A DNA stretch of 64,000 nucleotides from Solobacterium sp. (GCA_017430925.1 JAFRMA010000053.1:1-64000), one strand, 5' to 3'. Shown: positions 7,517-15,826, counted from the first letter of the stretch. The notes: a model not told the origin generated them from the letters alone. Numbers and translations are program-made.

Positions 7517-8536
7517 ATGAGTAAATTACGTGAACCATTAGTAACAGAAATCGCCAAGGGTGTATGGCATATCAACGAACTGGGATTGAATTCCATGTAT
7601 GTTATTGAAGGTACGGAAAGATCTCTGGTTGTGGATGCGGGATCCGGATACTGTCATTTCCGGGAGATCGTGGAATCTCTGACAGATAAACCCTACGATG
7701 TCGCGATTACTCACGCACACCCGGATCATATCGGTATGTGCCGTCAGTTTGAGCGTGTGTTTGTGAACCGGAAAGAACTGGGAAGAATACGTAAAGAAGG
7801 TGAAGATGCCGGATTTGCGCCTCCTGGTATGGGCGGGCCGTTCGTGGACAGTCTCCCGACAGAACCAAGCAAGCGTCTGAGTGAACTGGAACGTGACGGT
7901 CAGATGAGCGGTATGTTCAAACGCTGCACACAGAAAGAATACGATATCAAGGACTTCTTCCTGGTCTATAACCAGCATGTAAAATATTACGATACCTGGG
8001 AGATCAGTGAAGATATGATCTGTAAAGGTGATTATGATACAGAACTGGTATTCATTGATGAAGGATATGAATTTGATCTCGGTGACAGAAAGATCAAGAC
8101 GATGTATCTTCCGGGACATTCCGCAGGACATCTGCTGTTTATTGATCCGAAATCCAGAATCGCGTTTACCGGTGACTGTGTTAATGGAAATAACGGCTCA
8201 GGCATTCATGCCGCAAGCACACATATCCGCTATATTGAGCACTTCCTGGAAGAATACGGAAAGTCCTATGACCGTATCTATAACGGTCACTGCTCCTACG
8301 GTGGTACATTCAGCTCCAGTAGTGAAGATATTCGGGTAGTACGCAATTTAGCTGACGCATACCGCGCATTGCTGAAAGGCGAAGCACAGGTCGTGGAAAT
8401 GGCTTCTCACTTATTCCCGGACGGGCCAAAGCGCAAGGTCGTCATCTATGGTGACGGCACAAAAGAGAATCCGCGTGTTACACCGGGTTGTCCGCCGAGA
8501 CTCTGGGAAGAAGGAGAAGAGCACATAATACCATAA
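7517..8536 (+). CDS. MBL-fold metallo-hydrolase, subfamily B copy 2
   Basis: This 339-residue paralogue starts 9 bases after copy 1 with TAGGAGG directly upstream. The metal ligands are present in HAHPDHIG, LPGHSAGH, FTGDCVNGNNGS and YNGHCSYGG. Its insert near residues 90-120 is glycine- and proline-rich (FAPPGMGGPFVDSLP), unlike the acidic insert of copy 1, and it has an extra segment (KDFFLVYNQHVKYYDTWE) before the second half of the fold. The last motif carries a cysteine (GHCSYGG) where the others have threonine. The C-terminal tail is shortened but keeps LWEEGEEHIIP. It is probably an active hydrolase with its own substrate range. Confidence 0.83.
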   Translation: MSKLREPLVTEIAKGVWHINELGLNSMYVIEGTERSLVVDAGSGYCHFREIVESLTDKPYDVAITHAHPDHIGMCRQFERVFVNRKELGRIRKEGEDAGFAPPGMGGPFVDSLPTEPSKRLSELERDGQMSGMFKRCTQKEYDIKDFFLVYNQHVKYYDTWEISEDMICKGDYDTELVFIDEGYEFDLGDRKIKTMYLPGHSAGHLLFIDPKSRIAFTGDCVNGNNGSGIHAASTHIRYIEHFLEEYGKSYDRIYNGHCSYGGTFSSSSEDIRVVRNLADAYRALLKGEAQVVEMASHLFPDGPKRKVVIYGDGTKENPRVTPGCPPRLWEEGEEHIIP

Positions 8537-8545
8537 GGAGGAAGT

Positions 8546-9514
8546 ATGAAGATCAGTCAACCCTTAATTCATGAGATCGCCGAACGTACATGGTTTGTGG
8601 ATGAACTAGGCACAAACGCCATGTATATTCTGGAAGGATCCGAACGCTCCCTGGTCATCGACGCAGGTACAGGCTACTGCAACTTCAAGGCAATCATTGA
8701 AAGTATTACAGACAAACCCTACGATGTGGCAATTACCCACGCACACCCTGATCATGTCGGTATGATGCATGAATTTGATCAGATCTATATCAACAGACTG
8801 GAACTGGACGGCGAAACCATTCCCACCGAAGACCGTAAGAAATACAGTGATCTTGTCAAGGATGGTCAGGTCGGTGAAATGTTTGCGCGCTGTGTCGGAC
8901 CAATTAAGGCAGAAGGCTACTTCTTCAAAATTGCCAGACAGCATGTCGGTTACTGGGATGTATGGGAACCGAAAGATGAATATATCTGCAAGGGAGATAA
9001 GGATACGGAACTGATCTTTATCGATGAAGGTTATGTCTTTGACCTGGGAGACCGTAAAGTCAGTACGGTATTCCTGCCGGGTCATACAAAGGGACATCTG
9101 ATCTTTATTGATGATATGACCAGGATCGCCTTTACCGGTGATGCGGTAAACCACAACAATGGTTCACGTTTCCATGCCGCAAGTACGCATATCCGCTATC
9201 TGCTTCATTTCCTGGAAGGCTATGGCAAGACCTATGACCGTATCTTCAACGGACATACGTCCTACGGAGGGACCTTTAGTTCTTTCAGTGAACCGATTGC
9301 GGTTGTCTATAACCTGGTAGAAGCTTACCGGGCATTACTCCGCGGAGAAGCCCACACGGAAGTCAGACCGGTTCATATCGATCCTTCCCGTACAGTAGAA
9401 CTTGTTGTCTATGGTACAGATGCGCCGAACAGCCGTTTAAGCAAGAACCCGGTCGTTACTCCGAATGTACCCCCAAGACTCTGGGAAGACGGGGAAGAAC
9501 ATATTATCCCGTAA
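8546..9514 (+). CDS. MBL-fold metallo-hydrolase, subfamily B copy 3
   Basis: At 322 residues this copy has a compact loop (LELDGETIPTEDRKKYSD) where copies 1 and 2 carry longer inserts. HAHPDHVG, LPGHTKGH, FTGDAVNHNNGS and FNGHTSYGG give the full set of metal ligands. AAGGAGG lies 5-6 bases before the ATG, and the gap to copy 2 is 9 bases. It is most like copy 4: several blocks are identical in protein, and one block (9008-9084) is almost identical in DNA. The C-terminal segment VVYGTDAPNSRLSKNP is shared with copy 1, which argues for common descent of all four and possibly exchange between them. Confidence 0.83.
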   Translation: MKISQPLIHEIAERTWFVDELGTNAMYILEGSERSLVIDAGTGYCNFKAIIESITDKPYDVAITHAHPDHVGMMHEFDQIYINRLELDGETIPTEDRKKYSDLVKDGQVGEMFARCVGPIKAEGYFFKIARQHVGYWDVWEPKDEYICKGDKDTELIFIDEGYVFDLGDRKVSTVFLPGHTKGHLIFIDDMTRIAFTGDAVNHNNGSRFHAASTHIRYLLHFLEGYGKTYDRIFNGHTSYGGTFSSFSEPIAVVYNLVEAYRALLRGEAHTEVRPVHIDPSRTVELVVYGTDAPNSRLSKNPVVTPNVPPRLWEDGEEHIIP

Positions 9515-9526
9515 GGAGGAATATCT

Positions 9527-10492
9527 GTGTATATCACCAAGCCAATTATCAACGAAATTGCGGAACGCACATGGTTCATCAACGAATTCGGACATAACGC
9601 GATCTACGTGCTGGAAGGTACGAAAAGATCTCTGGTCGTAGACTGCGGAACAGGTTTCTTTGACTTGAAAAAAGTCGTGGAATCCCTGACGGATAAACCA
9701 TACGACGTTGTTGTTACACACGCGCATCCTGATCATGTCGGGTTAATGCACCAGTTTGACCAGATCTACATCAATCGTCTGGAACTTGATGGTGAGACCA
9801 TTCCCACAGAAGACCGCAAGAAATACAGTGAACTTCTGGCAGATAACCAGGTAGGTCCGGGATTTCAGCGCTGTGTAGGACCTCTGACCGCAGATAAGTA
9901 CGCAATGATCTGGAACCAGAAGATTGGGTTCTACGATGTTTGGAAACCCCTGGAGGAAGATGTTGTCCGCGGTGATAAGGATACCGAACTGATCTTTATC
10001 GATGAAGGGTATGTCTTTGACCTGGGAGACCGTAAAGTCAGTACGGTATTCCTGCCCGGTCACTCCAAGGGAGGAATGATCTACATTGATGATCTCACCA
10101 GAATCGCGTTTACCGGTGATGCGGTGAATTTCAACAACGGCTCAAGTTTCCACGCCGCAAGTACGCATATCCGTTATCTGCAGCACTTCCTGGAAGGATA
10201 CCGCAGAACTTATGACCGGATCTATACCGGACATACGGCTTATGGGGGAAGCTTTGATGCCTATTCTGAAGATATCTCGGTTGTACGTAATCTGATTGAA
10301 GCGTACAGAGCACTGCTGAGAGGAGACGCTGTAACCGAAGAGAGAGCACGTCATACCAATCCCAATGGTCCGAAGTTTAAGATCGTGATTTACGGAAATC
10401 CTGACCGGAGCCGTCTGAACAAGAATCCTCTGGTTACCCCTCAGGTACCTCCCAGACTCTGGGAAGACGGGGAAGAGCACATCATCCCTTAA
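9527..10492 (+). CDS. MBL-fold metallo-hydrolase, subfamily B copy 4
   Basis: The last gene of the array encodes 321 residues from a GTG start with AAGGAGGA upstream. The motifs are HAHPDH at residues 65-70, LPGHSKGG, FTGDAVNFNNGS and YTGHTAYGG. LPGHSKGG has glycine where the other copies have histidine after the ligand-bearing GHS/T, but that histidine is not a metal ligand. It shares the short loop LELDGETIPTEDRKKY with copy 3. A strong terminator follows at 10503, closing the operon. Like its neighbours it has no signal peptide or membrane segment, so all seven MBL enzymes should act in the cytosol. Confidence 0.83.
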   Translation: MYITKPIINEIAERTWFINEFGHNAIYVLEGTKRSLVVDCGTGFFDLKKVVESLTDKPYDVVVTHAHPDHVGLMHQFDQIYINRLELDGETIPTEDRKKYSELLADNQVGPGFQRCVGPLTADKYAMIWNQKIGFYDVWKPLEEDVVRGDKDTELIFIDEGYVFDLGDRKVSTVFLPGHSKGGMIYIDDLTRIAFTGDAVNFNNGSSFHAASTHIRYLQHFLEGYRRTYDRIYTGHTAYGGSFDAYSEDISVVRNLIEAYRALLRGDAVTEERARHTNPNGPKFKIVIYGNPDRSRLNKNPLVTPQVPPRLWEDGEEHIIP

Positions 10493-10502
10493 GTGAAGAA
10501 AG

Positions 10503-10540
10503 ACAGGTGATACACATTTGTATCATCTGTTTTTACTTTT
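10503..10540 (+). terminator. Terminator of the second MBL operon
   Basis: ACAGGTGATAC and GTATCATCTGT pair over 11 bases with one G-U pair around ACATTT, followed by TTTTACTTTT. Confidence 0.85.
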
Positions 10541-10561
10541 GTCGATTTTATGTTGAAAAAT

Positions 10562-10603
10562 AACAGATATCTGTTCACATGGAGTGAGTTTCAATGGTAT
10601 ATT
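10562..10603 (+). promoter_or_regulatory. Promoter region with palindrome before MATE gene
   Basis: AACAGATATCTGTT (10562-10575) is a perfect 14-base palindrome. Downstream a TGGTATATT (10595-10603) looks like an extended -10 element, with a poor TTCACA 18 bases before it. The palindrome would sit over the -35 region and could bind a dimeric repressor of the exporter gene. Confidence 0.45.
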
Positions 10604-10651
10604 AATTAAACTGTTATATGATGAAACTGAAGAGAAAGGTAAGAGGTGTAT

Positions 10652-12127
10652 ATGAGTACAAAGAAAATGGTAAAAACTTACCTGGATGAAGTTCCGTGGG
10701 GGACAGAAGAATTTCTGGCAGCGGAGGAAAAGAAATCTAGAAAAGAACGGAAAAAACTGCCGGAAGGCTGTGAGAGTACAGTACTCTACAAAGATATCAT
10801 GCGTATTGCGTGGCCTTCCCTGGTTGAACAGTTACTGACAAGTCTTGTCGGTATGGCGGATATGATCATGGTTGGCTCCATGGTCAACGGTGATGACGCA
10901 ATCTCCGCCGTCAGTCTGGCGAACCAGCCGAAGTTTATCTTTATCTCCCTGATGATCGCGCTAAACGTCGGTGTTACCGCAGCGGTTGCCCGTGACCGTG
11001 GTGCCCAGCAGCACGATCAGGCGAATAAGACATTACTGCAGGGCCTGTATATGGGTATCTGGGTCTATATCTTCTCTTCCGTGATGGGATTCATCTTTGC
11101 CAGACCGCTGGTACGCTTCATGGCTACCTCGGCGCTGAGTGATGAGATCGTGGATATGGGTACAACCTATATGAAGATACAGATGCTTGGGTTTATCACC
11201 ATGGGTATTGCCGGTTCCATTACCGCGGCATTACGTGGTGTAGGTAACTCGCGTTCTCCGATGATCTACAACATTACTGCCAACCTGGTGAATATCGTTG
11301 GTAACTATCTGTTGATCAACGGTCACTTCGGCTTCCCTGCTTTAGGTGTAGCAGGTGCTTCCATAGCGACAGTGATCGGTCAGATCGTGGCGATGATCAT
11401 CGCCTTGAGAGTTGTCGGTTCCGGCAAGCATTACTTCAAGATCAGTCTTCTGGACTTCTTCCGCGGTTTCAAGGTGGATATGAACGCGATCAGCCGTATT
11501 GTCAAGGTTGGTATTCCTTCCCTGATCGAACAGGGGATCATGCGTGTTGGTATCATCCTGTTCTCCAGACAGGTCGCTTCCCTTGGTCAGCCGTACTACG
11601 CGACACACCAGATCTGCATGAACGTACAGTCTCTGTCCTTCATGTTAGGTATGGGTATTGCGGTCAGTTCTACGACCTTGGTTGGCCAGAGTCTTGGTAA
11701 GAAACGTCCGGATATGGCAGAGCACTACTCTACCAGGTGTATGCGTCTTGGTTTGGCAATGTCGGTATTGCTTGGCTTGTTCTTTGCGTTCTTCGGCAAG
11801 TATGTTGTAGGTCTCTACAGCGATACGCCGGAAGTAATTGCCGCATCTATCCCGGTCATGTGGATCGTCGGCGCCTTACAGCCTGCCCAGACTCCGCAGT
11901 TCATTCTCTCCGGTTCTCTGCGTGGTGCCGGTGCCACCAAGGCAACTGCAATTATTACGCTGGTCGGTGTATTGATCATGCGTCCGGTTGTCGGTCATAT
12001 CGCAATCAATGTGCTGAAGTGGGGTCTGCTTGGTGCCTGGACAGCGGTAGCCTTTGACCAGATCGCAAGATCTGCACTGGTTATTGCCATCTATAATAAA
12101 GGTGACTGGAAGAAGATCGTTGTTTAG
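10652..12127 (+). CDS. MATE family multidrug/metabolite exporter
   Basis: This 491-residue integral membrane protein has the twelve-helix, two-fold repeated architecture of MATE transporters, which expel cationic or other organic compounds using a sodium or proton gradient. Typical signs are IAWPSLVEQLLTSLVGMADM at the first helix, the ALRGVGNSR loop near residue 190 and its counterpart SLRGAGATK in the second half. An N-terminal tail of about 45 hydrophilic residues (KKSRKERKKLPEGCE) precedes the first helix. A GTG two codons upstream is in frame, but the ATG is better spaced from AAGAGG. It follows the MBL operons with its own promoter and terminator. A role in exporting a product or the inducing compound is an inference from position only. 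Confidence 0.9.
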   Translation: MSTKKMVKTYLDEVPWGTEEFLAAEEKKSRKERKKLPEGCESTVLYKDIMRIAWPSLVEQLLTSLVGMADMIMVGSMVNGDDAISAVSLANQPKFIFISLMIALNVGVTAAVARDRGAQQHDQANKTLLQGLYMGIWVYIFSSVMGFIFARPLVRFMATSALSDEIVDMGTTYMKIQMLGFITMGIAGSITAALRGVGNSRSPMIYNITANLVNIVGNYLLINGHFGFPALGVAGASIATVIGQIVAMIIALRVVGSGKHYFKISLLDFFRGFKVDMNAISRIVKVGIPSLIEQGIMRVGIILFSRQVASLGQPYYATHQICMNVQSLSFMLGMGIAVSSTTLVGQSLGKKRPDMAEHYSTRCMRLGLAMSVLLGLFFAFFGKYVVGLYSDTPEVIAASIPVMWIVGALQPAQTPQFILSGSLRGAGATKATAIITLVGVLIMRPVVGHIAINVLKWGLLGAWTAVAFDQIARSALVIAIYNKGDWKKIVV

Positions 12128-12134
12128 TAAAAGT

Positions 12135-12169
12135 ACCGTATTCCGCTGGTTTGGGATACGGTTTTTTTC
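12135..12169 (+). terminator. Terminator after MATE gene
   Basis: ACCGTATTCC pairs with GGGATACGGT (one G-U pair) and is followed by a run of T residues. Confidence 0.85.
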
Positions 12170-12192
12170 TTCTCCGGGGATGTATATCCGGA

Positions 12193-12222
12193 TTGACGTC
12201 CGGAAGATGAGTATGCTAAAGT
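12193..12222 (+). promoter_or_regulatory. Promoter of rpmG-secE-nusG
   Basis: TTGACG (12193-12198) is followed after 18 bases by TAAAGT (12217-12222) preceded by TGC, an extended -10 form. The first gene, rpmG, begins 27 bases downstream. Confidence 0.55.
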
Positions 12223-12248
12223 AGTAAGGCAATCAAGGAGTTTTTATT

Positions 12249-12401
12249 ATGGCGAAGGATGATAAAGTGATCCTGGCATGTACGGAGTGCCTGTCAAGAA
12301 ACTATACAACCACGCGCAGAAAAACAAGTACGAAGCGTCTTGAGTTAAATAAATACTGCCCGAAATGCGGTAAGAAGACACTTCATAAGGAAACAAAGTA
12401 G
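12249..12401 (+). CDS. rpmG: 50S ribosomal protein L33
   Basis: This 50-residue basic protein is ribosomal protein L33 of the zinc-binding type. It has two cysteine pairs, CTEC at residues 11-14 and CPKC at 37-40, around the conserved [20 protein letters not shown] region (shown in part). CAAGGAG lies 8 bases before the ATG. It is followed after 10 bases by secE, the usual order in Bacillota. Cysteine-containing L33 copies are often backed up by a zinc-independent paralogue elsewhere, which cannot be judged from this window. Confidence 0.95.
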   Translation: MAKDDKVILACTECLSRNYTTTRRKTSTKRLELNKYCPKCGKKTLHKETK

Positions 12402-12411
12402 GAGGACCACC

Positions 12412-12597
12412 ATGGATAAGACATTTAGCTGGAGCGGTATACAGAAGGAAGCGAAGCGTGTTCGCTGGCCAAAGTGGAAAGATATCGGAAGTAATACGGC
12501 GGAAGTAGTACTCTTCACCGGTTTCTTCGCATTATTCTTTGTGTTGTGTGATTTCCTGGTCACATATCTGCTGAAGTTCATCGGGATTGGAGTATAG
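12412..12597 (+). CDS. secE: Preprotein translocase subunit SecE
   Basis: At 61 residues this is the minimal single-helix SecE of Gram-positive bacteria. The amphipathic segment with the conserved EAKRVRWPKWKD (residues 13-24) is followed by one membrane helix from about residue 30 to 52. SecE clamps the SecY channel in the cytoplasmic membrane. TAGGAGG lies ahead of the ATG, and the gene ends three bases before nusG, consistent with a single transcript. Confidence 0.95.
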   Translation: MDKTFSWSGIQKEAKRVRWPKWKDIGSNTAEVVLFTGFFALFFVLCDFLVTYLLKFIGIGV

Positions 12598-12600
12598 GAT

Positions 12601-13164
12601 ATGACAGAAAAGAATCATAACGAAGAAGAAAGACGGTGGTATGTCGTAAATACATACTCCGGTCATGAGAACAGAGTTAAGGATAATCTGGAAAAACGTG
12701 TGGAATCCATGGGTATCCAGGATTCTCTGTTCCGTGTACTGGTAGCGGAAGAACCTGTCATTGACATCAAGAACGGCAAGCAGATCGAAACCATGAAGAA
12801 TATCTTCCCTGGGTATGTATTTGTGGAAATGCGTATGACAGATGAAGCCTGGTATGTTGTTCGTAATACTCCGGGTGTAACAGGATTTATCGGATCTTCC
12901 GGCGGCGGTGCCAAGCCGTTCCCGGTATCTCCGGATGAGATGGAATCTATTCTGAGACGTATGGGTCAGAGCGATAAGAAAGTGGTTGTGGACTTTACTG
13001 TAGGAGATACGGTGCGCATCCTTACCGGTCCGTTCAGCGGAATGGAAGGACGTGTTAACTCCATGAATGATCAGTCGCAGGTTGCCAGTGTCATGACTAT
13101 GTTGTTCGGACGTGAGACACCGACAGATATCAATTACAGTGATCTTCAGAAAGTAACAGATTAA
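12601..13164 (+). CDS. nusG: Transcription elongation/antitermination factor NusG
   Basis: The 187-residue protein has the NGN domain (RRWYVVNTYSGHENRVKDNL near residue 13, FPGYVFVEM near 65, VRNTPGVTGFIG near 84) and a C-terminal KOW domain (GDTVRILTGPFSGMEGRV near 137-154). NusG binds RNA polymerase and modulates pausing and Rho or ribosome coupling. It is the last gene of the rpmG-secE-nusG unit. The next ribosomal genes normally follow directly, but here two unrelated genes intervene. Confidence 0.96.
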   Translation: MTEKNHNEEERRWYVVNTYSGHENRVKDNLEKRVESMGIQDSLFRVLVAEEPVIDIKNGKQIETMKNIFPGYVFVEMRMTDEAWYVVRNTPGVTGFIGSSGGGAKPFPVSPDEMESILRRMGQSDKKVVVDFTVGDTVRILTGPFSGMEGRVNSMNDQSQVASVMTMLFGRETPTDINYSDLQKVTD

Positions 13165-13166
13165 TC

Positions 13167-13190
13167 AATGGCTGCCTGAGGGCAGCCATT
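13167..13190 (+). terminator. Hairpin after nusG, weak terminator
   Basis: AATGGCTGCC and GGCAGCCATT form a perfect 10-base stem around TGAG. The sequence after it (AACTTATT) is a poor T-run, so termination may be partial. The next ATG is only 8 bases beyond the stem. Confidence 0.55.
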
Positions 13191-13198
13191 AACTTATT

Positions 13199-14608
13199 AT
13201 GAGTGAAAGTACAGCATTAAGTAACATCTTACAGAAAGAACATTCAACGGTCAGTGAACGGCTGAACGTTGTTTTCCGGCTTAGTCTGCCCGGTATGCTG
13301 GCACAGGTCACAGAGATCCTGATGCAGTATATCGATGCGGCAATGGCGGGTTCTTTAGGCGCGGCAGCTTCGGCTTCCATCGGCCTTGTGGCATCCAGCA
13401 CATGGTTTATGGGGAGTTTTATCTGGTCGAGTTCTGCCGGTTTTTCCGTACAGGTTGCGCATGCGATCGGCGCAAGAAACTACACGAAAGCCAGATCTAT
13501 TTTGAGACAGGCATTGCTGATATCCTTCTGTTTTTCTCTGGGAATAGCGTTGCTTGGTGTTCTTCTCAGTATGCGTCTGCCGCAGTGGCTGGGGGCGGAA
13601 CCTTCTCTCTGGTATAACGCGAAGATGTATTTCATGATTTTCTGTATCTTCCTGCCGGTCAGAGAACTGAATTCTCTGGCACACAGTATGCTGCAATGTT
13701 CCGGGAATATGAAGACACCGAGTATTATCAGTGCCATGACTTGTTTCCTGGATGTGGTATTTAATTACTTCCTGATCTTTCCGACCAGGGATGTTACTCT
13801 GCTGGGAATGAATATTCATATGCCCGGCGCAGGTCTGGGAGTGATCGGAGCACAGTTAGGTACTTCTCTGGCCATCCTGGTGGCTTCGTTCTTCACCTTG
13901 TACCACTGTCTGGTCAAGTCGCCGGTCCTGGCGATTACGAAGGAGAAAGGCAGCTGGAAACCGCAGAAGAACGTTATGTCCGAGGCACTGCATATCGGTC
14001 TGCCGATGTTGCTGGAACAGTCAGGAACCAGTCTGGCCCAGATTGCCCAGACCAGGATCATCGCGCCGCTGGGAACGATTGCGATTGCCGCAAACTCGTT
14101 TGCCATTACCGCGGAATCCATCTGTTATATGCCGGGTTATGGTACCGGATCTGCCGCAACGACCCTGGTTGGTCAGAGTATCGGTGCTGAACGTAAGGAT
14201 CTTGCGCGTGGTTTTGCGTGGCTGACAACATTCTTCGGTATGGCGATCATGACCGTGATGGCAATCCTCATGTTCTTTGCCAGTCCTGCTGTATTCCGCT
14301 TTCTGACACCGGTGGCGGAAGTACAGAAACTGGGTGTTGACGTACTGCGGATCGAATTACTTGCGGAACCTTTATTTGGGGCTTCCATTGTGGCGACGGG
14401 TGCTCTGCGCGGTGCCGGTGATACCCTGGTTCCCGGACTGATGAGTATATTCAGTATCTGGGGTGTAAGAATCGTCATGGCTGTGATCTTGACGAAATCC
14501 ATGGGTTTGTACGGTGCCTGGATCGCCATGGCTTTACAGTTATGTGTCCTGGGGATTGTCCTGCTCATCCGTCTGAAACGGGAGAAATGGCTGAAGAATC
14601 TGGCATGA
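13199..14608 (+). CDS. MATE family efflux transporter
   Basis: This 469-residue polytopic membrane protein is a second MATE transporter, not closely similar to the one at 10652. RLSLPGMLAQVTEILMQYID marks the first helix and GALRGAGDTL the second-half counterpart loop. The start is uncertain: no ribosome binding site is visible before 13199, because the preceding 24 bases form the nusG hairpin. Low-efficiency initiation, or dependence on readthrough transcripts, is possible. The stop overlaps the next gene by four bases (ATGA), so the two are probably translated together. Its place between nusG and rplK is not the usual arrangement and points to a lineage-specific insertion. Confidence 0.88.
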   Translation: MSESTALSNILQKEHSTVSERLNVVFRLSLPGMLAQVTEILMQYIDAAMAGSLGAAASASIGLVASSTWFMGSFIWSSSAGFSVQVAHAIGARNYTKARSILRQALLISFCFSLGIALLGVLLSMRLPQWLGAEPSLWYNAKMYFMIFCIFLPVRELNSLAHSMLQCSGNMKTPSIISAMTCFLDVVFNYFLIFPTRDVTLLGMNIHMPGAGLGVIGAQLGTSLAILVASFFTLYHCLVKSPVLAITKEKGSWKPQKNVMSEALHIGLPMLLEQSGTSLAQIAQTRIIAPLGTIAIAANSFAITAESICYMPGYGTGSAATTLVGQSIGAERKDLARGFAWLTTFFGMAIMTVMAILMFFASPAVFRFLTPVAEVQKLGVDVLRIELLAEPLFGASIVATGALRGAGDTLVPGLMSIFSIWGVRIVMAVILTKSMGLYGAWIAMALQLCVLGIVLLIRLKREKWLKNLA

Positions 14609-15261
14609 AATACTACGAAGCGTATGATAAACGTTACCGGCAGGTTCATGAATACGGTGTATCCTGGTCTTCCCGTACACCTACACCAATTGTGGAAGAG
14701 ATGATCCGGAATTACGCTCCGGATGAAGAGATTCTGGATCTTGGGTGCGGAGAAGGCAGGGATATCCTGTACCTGCTTCAAGAGGGATATACATGTTACG
14801 GGGTTGACGTTTCCGCGGAAGCGATCCGTTACTGCCGTACACAGATGCCGGAGAAATCGGAGAACTTCCGTATCCTGGATATCTGCCGGGATACGATGGA
14901 TCATTCCTTCGGGTTTATCTATTCTGTCGCTGTACTGCATATGCTGATTGAGGATGCGGACAGAAGACAGTTTTACCGGTTTATTCGCAGGCATTTGAAA
15001 GAAGGCGGTTATGCGCTGATCTGTACGATGGGTGACGGAGATACCGAGTTTACCACAGATCCCGCGCAGGCATATACGGATGTTACACGTATGCACCAGG
15101 AAAGCGGGCAGGAAATGTCGGTAGCATCTACTTCCTGCAGGATGGTCAGCCGGGAAACATTCCGCAGGGAACTGGCAGAAAATAACTTCCGGATCGTTGA
15201 AGAAGGGATAACCGAGGCACTTCCGGACTTTAACCGTCTGATGTATGCGGTTGTCTTATAA
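14605..15261 (+). CDS. Class I SAM-dependent methyltransferase
   Basis: This 218-residue protein has the glycine-rich S-adenosylmethionine site ILDLGCGEGRD near residue 45, the acidic loop GVDVSAEAI and the helix-strand pattern of the class I methyltransferase fold. The start at 14605 overlaps the MATE stop as ATGA. Upstream in-frame starts would extend into the transporter gene, and the sequence from MKYYEAYDKRY looks like the natural beginning. The acceptor substrate is unknown; small-molecule methylation is more likely than RNA because no RNA-binding domain is visible. Coupling to an exporter suggests modify-and-export, which is only an inference. Confidence 0.75.
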   Translation: MKYYEAYDKRYRQVHEYGVSWSSRTPTPIVEEMIRNYAPDEEILDLGCGEGRDILYLLQEGYTCYGVDVSAEAIRYCRTQMPEKSENFRILDICRDTMDHSFGFIYSVAVLHMLIEDADRRQFYRFIRRHLKEGGYALICTMGDGDTEFTTDPAQAYTDVTRMHQESGQEMSVASTSCRMVSRETFRRELAENNFRIVEEGITEALPDFNRLMYAVVL

Positions 15262-15267
15262 TAATGA

Positions 15268-15296
15268 TTGACGTGGAATATAAAGAGTTATAAACT
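15268..15296 (+). promoter_or_regulatory. Promoter of rplK-rplA
   Basis: TTGACG (15268-15273) is followed after 17 bases by TAAACT (15291-15296). The spacing is ideal and the boxes are moderate. The transcript would begin about 25 bases before the L1-type leader structure. Confidence 0.6.
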
Positions 15297-15322
15297 AATA
15301 AAGCACATGTTTTTTGTGTGTT

Positions 15323-15365
15323 CATGCGTGGGAGAATGAGCAGCTCATTCGTTAACCACTGCATG
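15323..15365 (+). promoter_or_regulatory. L1-binding leader of the rplK-rplA mRNA
   Basis: The leader folds into a lower stem of CATGCGTGG with CCACTGCATG (one bulge), an asymmetric internal loop containing GAG opposite GTTAA, and an upper stem AATGAG/CTCATT capped by CAG. This GTGGGAG...GTTAACCAC pattern mimics the L1 site on 23S rRNA, where ribosomal protein L1 binds its own mRNA and represses translation. The structure ends about 20 bases before the rplK ribosome binding site. The call rests on pattern memory and position. Confidence 0.7.
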
Positions 15366-15397
15366 TGACTTTCTGAATGATCAAGGAGGAAAAGCAC

Positions 15398-15823
15398 ATG
15401 GCAAGAAAGAAAGTTGCAAAAATCTGCAAGCTTCAGTTTATGGCTGGGCAAGCAAAACCAGGTCCTGCACTGGCATCCGCAGGGATTAACATGCCGCAGT
15501 TCTGCACAGATTTCAACGCAAAGACAGCAGACCGCCGCGGTGACATCGTTCCTGTAATTATTACAGCGTATGAAGACAAGTCCTTTGAGTTTGTCATCAA
15601 GACAACTCCGGCAGCGTTCTTACTGAAGAAAGCTGCAGGTATCGACAAAGCATCCGGAACACCGAATTCCGTGAAGGCAGGCAAGATTACAGAAGCTCAG
15701 CTTCGTGAGATTGCGGAATACAAAATGCCGGATCTGAATGCGAATGATGTTGAAGGTGCTATGCGTATCGTTGCCGGTACTGCCCGTAACATGGGTATTA
15801 CCATTGAAGGATGGGAGGGCTAA
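15398..15823 (+). CDS. rplK: 50S ribosomal protein L11
   Basis: This 141-residue protein is L11, part of the GTPase-associated centre. It has the N-terminal [19 protein letters not shown] region with the flexible proline-rich linker and the C-terminal rRNA-binding domain ending [17 protein letters not shown]. An in-frame ATG seven codons upstream would start within the ribosome binding site AAGGAGG, so 15398 is chosen. It is followed after three bases by rplA. Expression is probably set by L1 through the leader at 15323. Confidence 0.97.
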   Translation: MARKKVAKICKLQFMAGQAKPGPALASAGINMPQFCTDFNAKTADRRGDIVPVIITAYEDKSFEFVIKTTPAAFLLKKAAGIDKASGTPNSVKAGKITEAQLREIAEYKMPDLNANDVEGAMRIVAGTARNMGITIEGWEG

Positions 15824-15826
15824 TTC

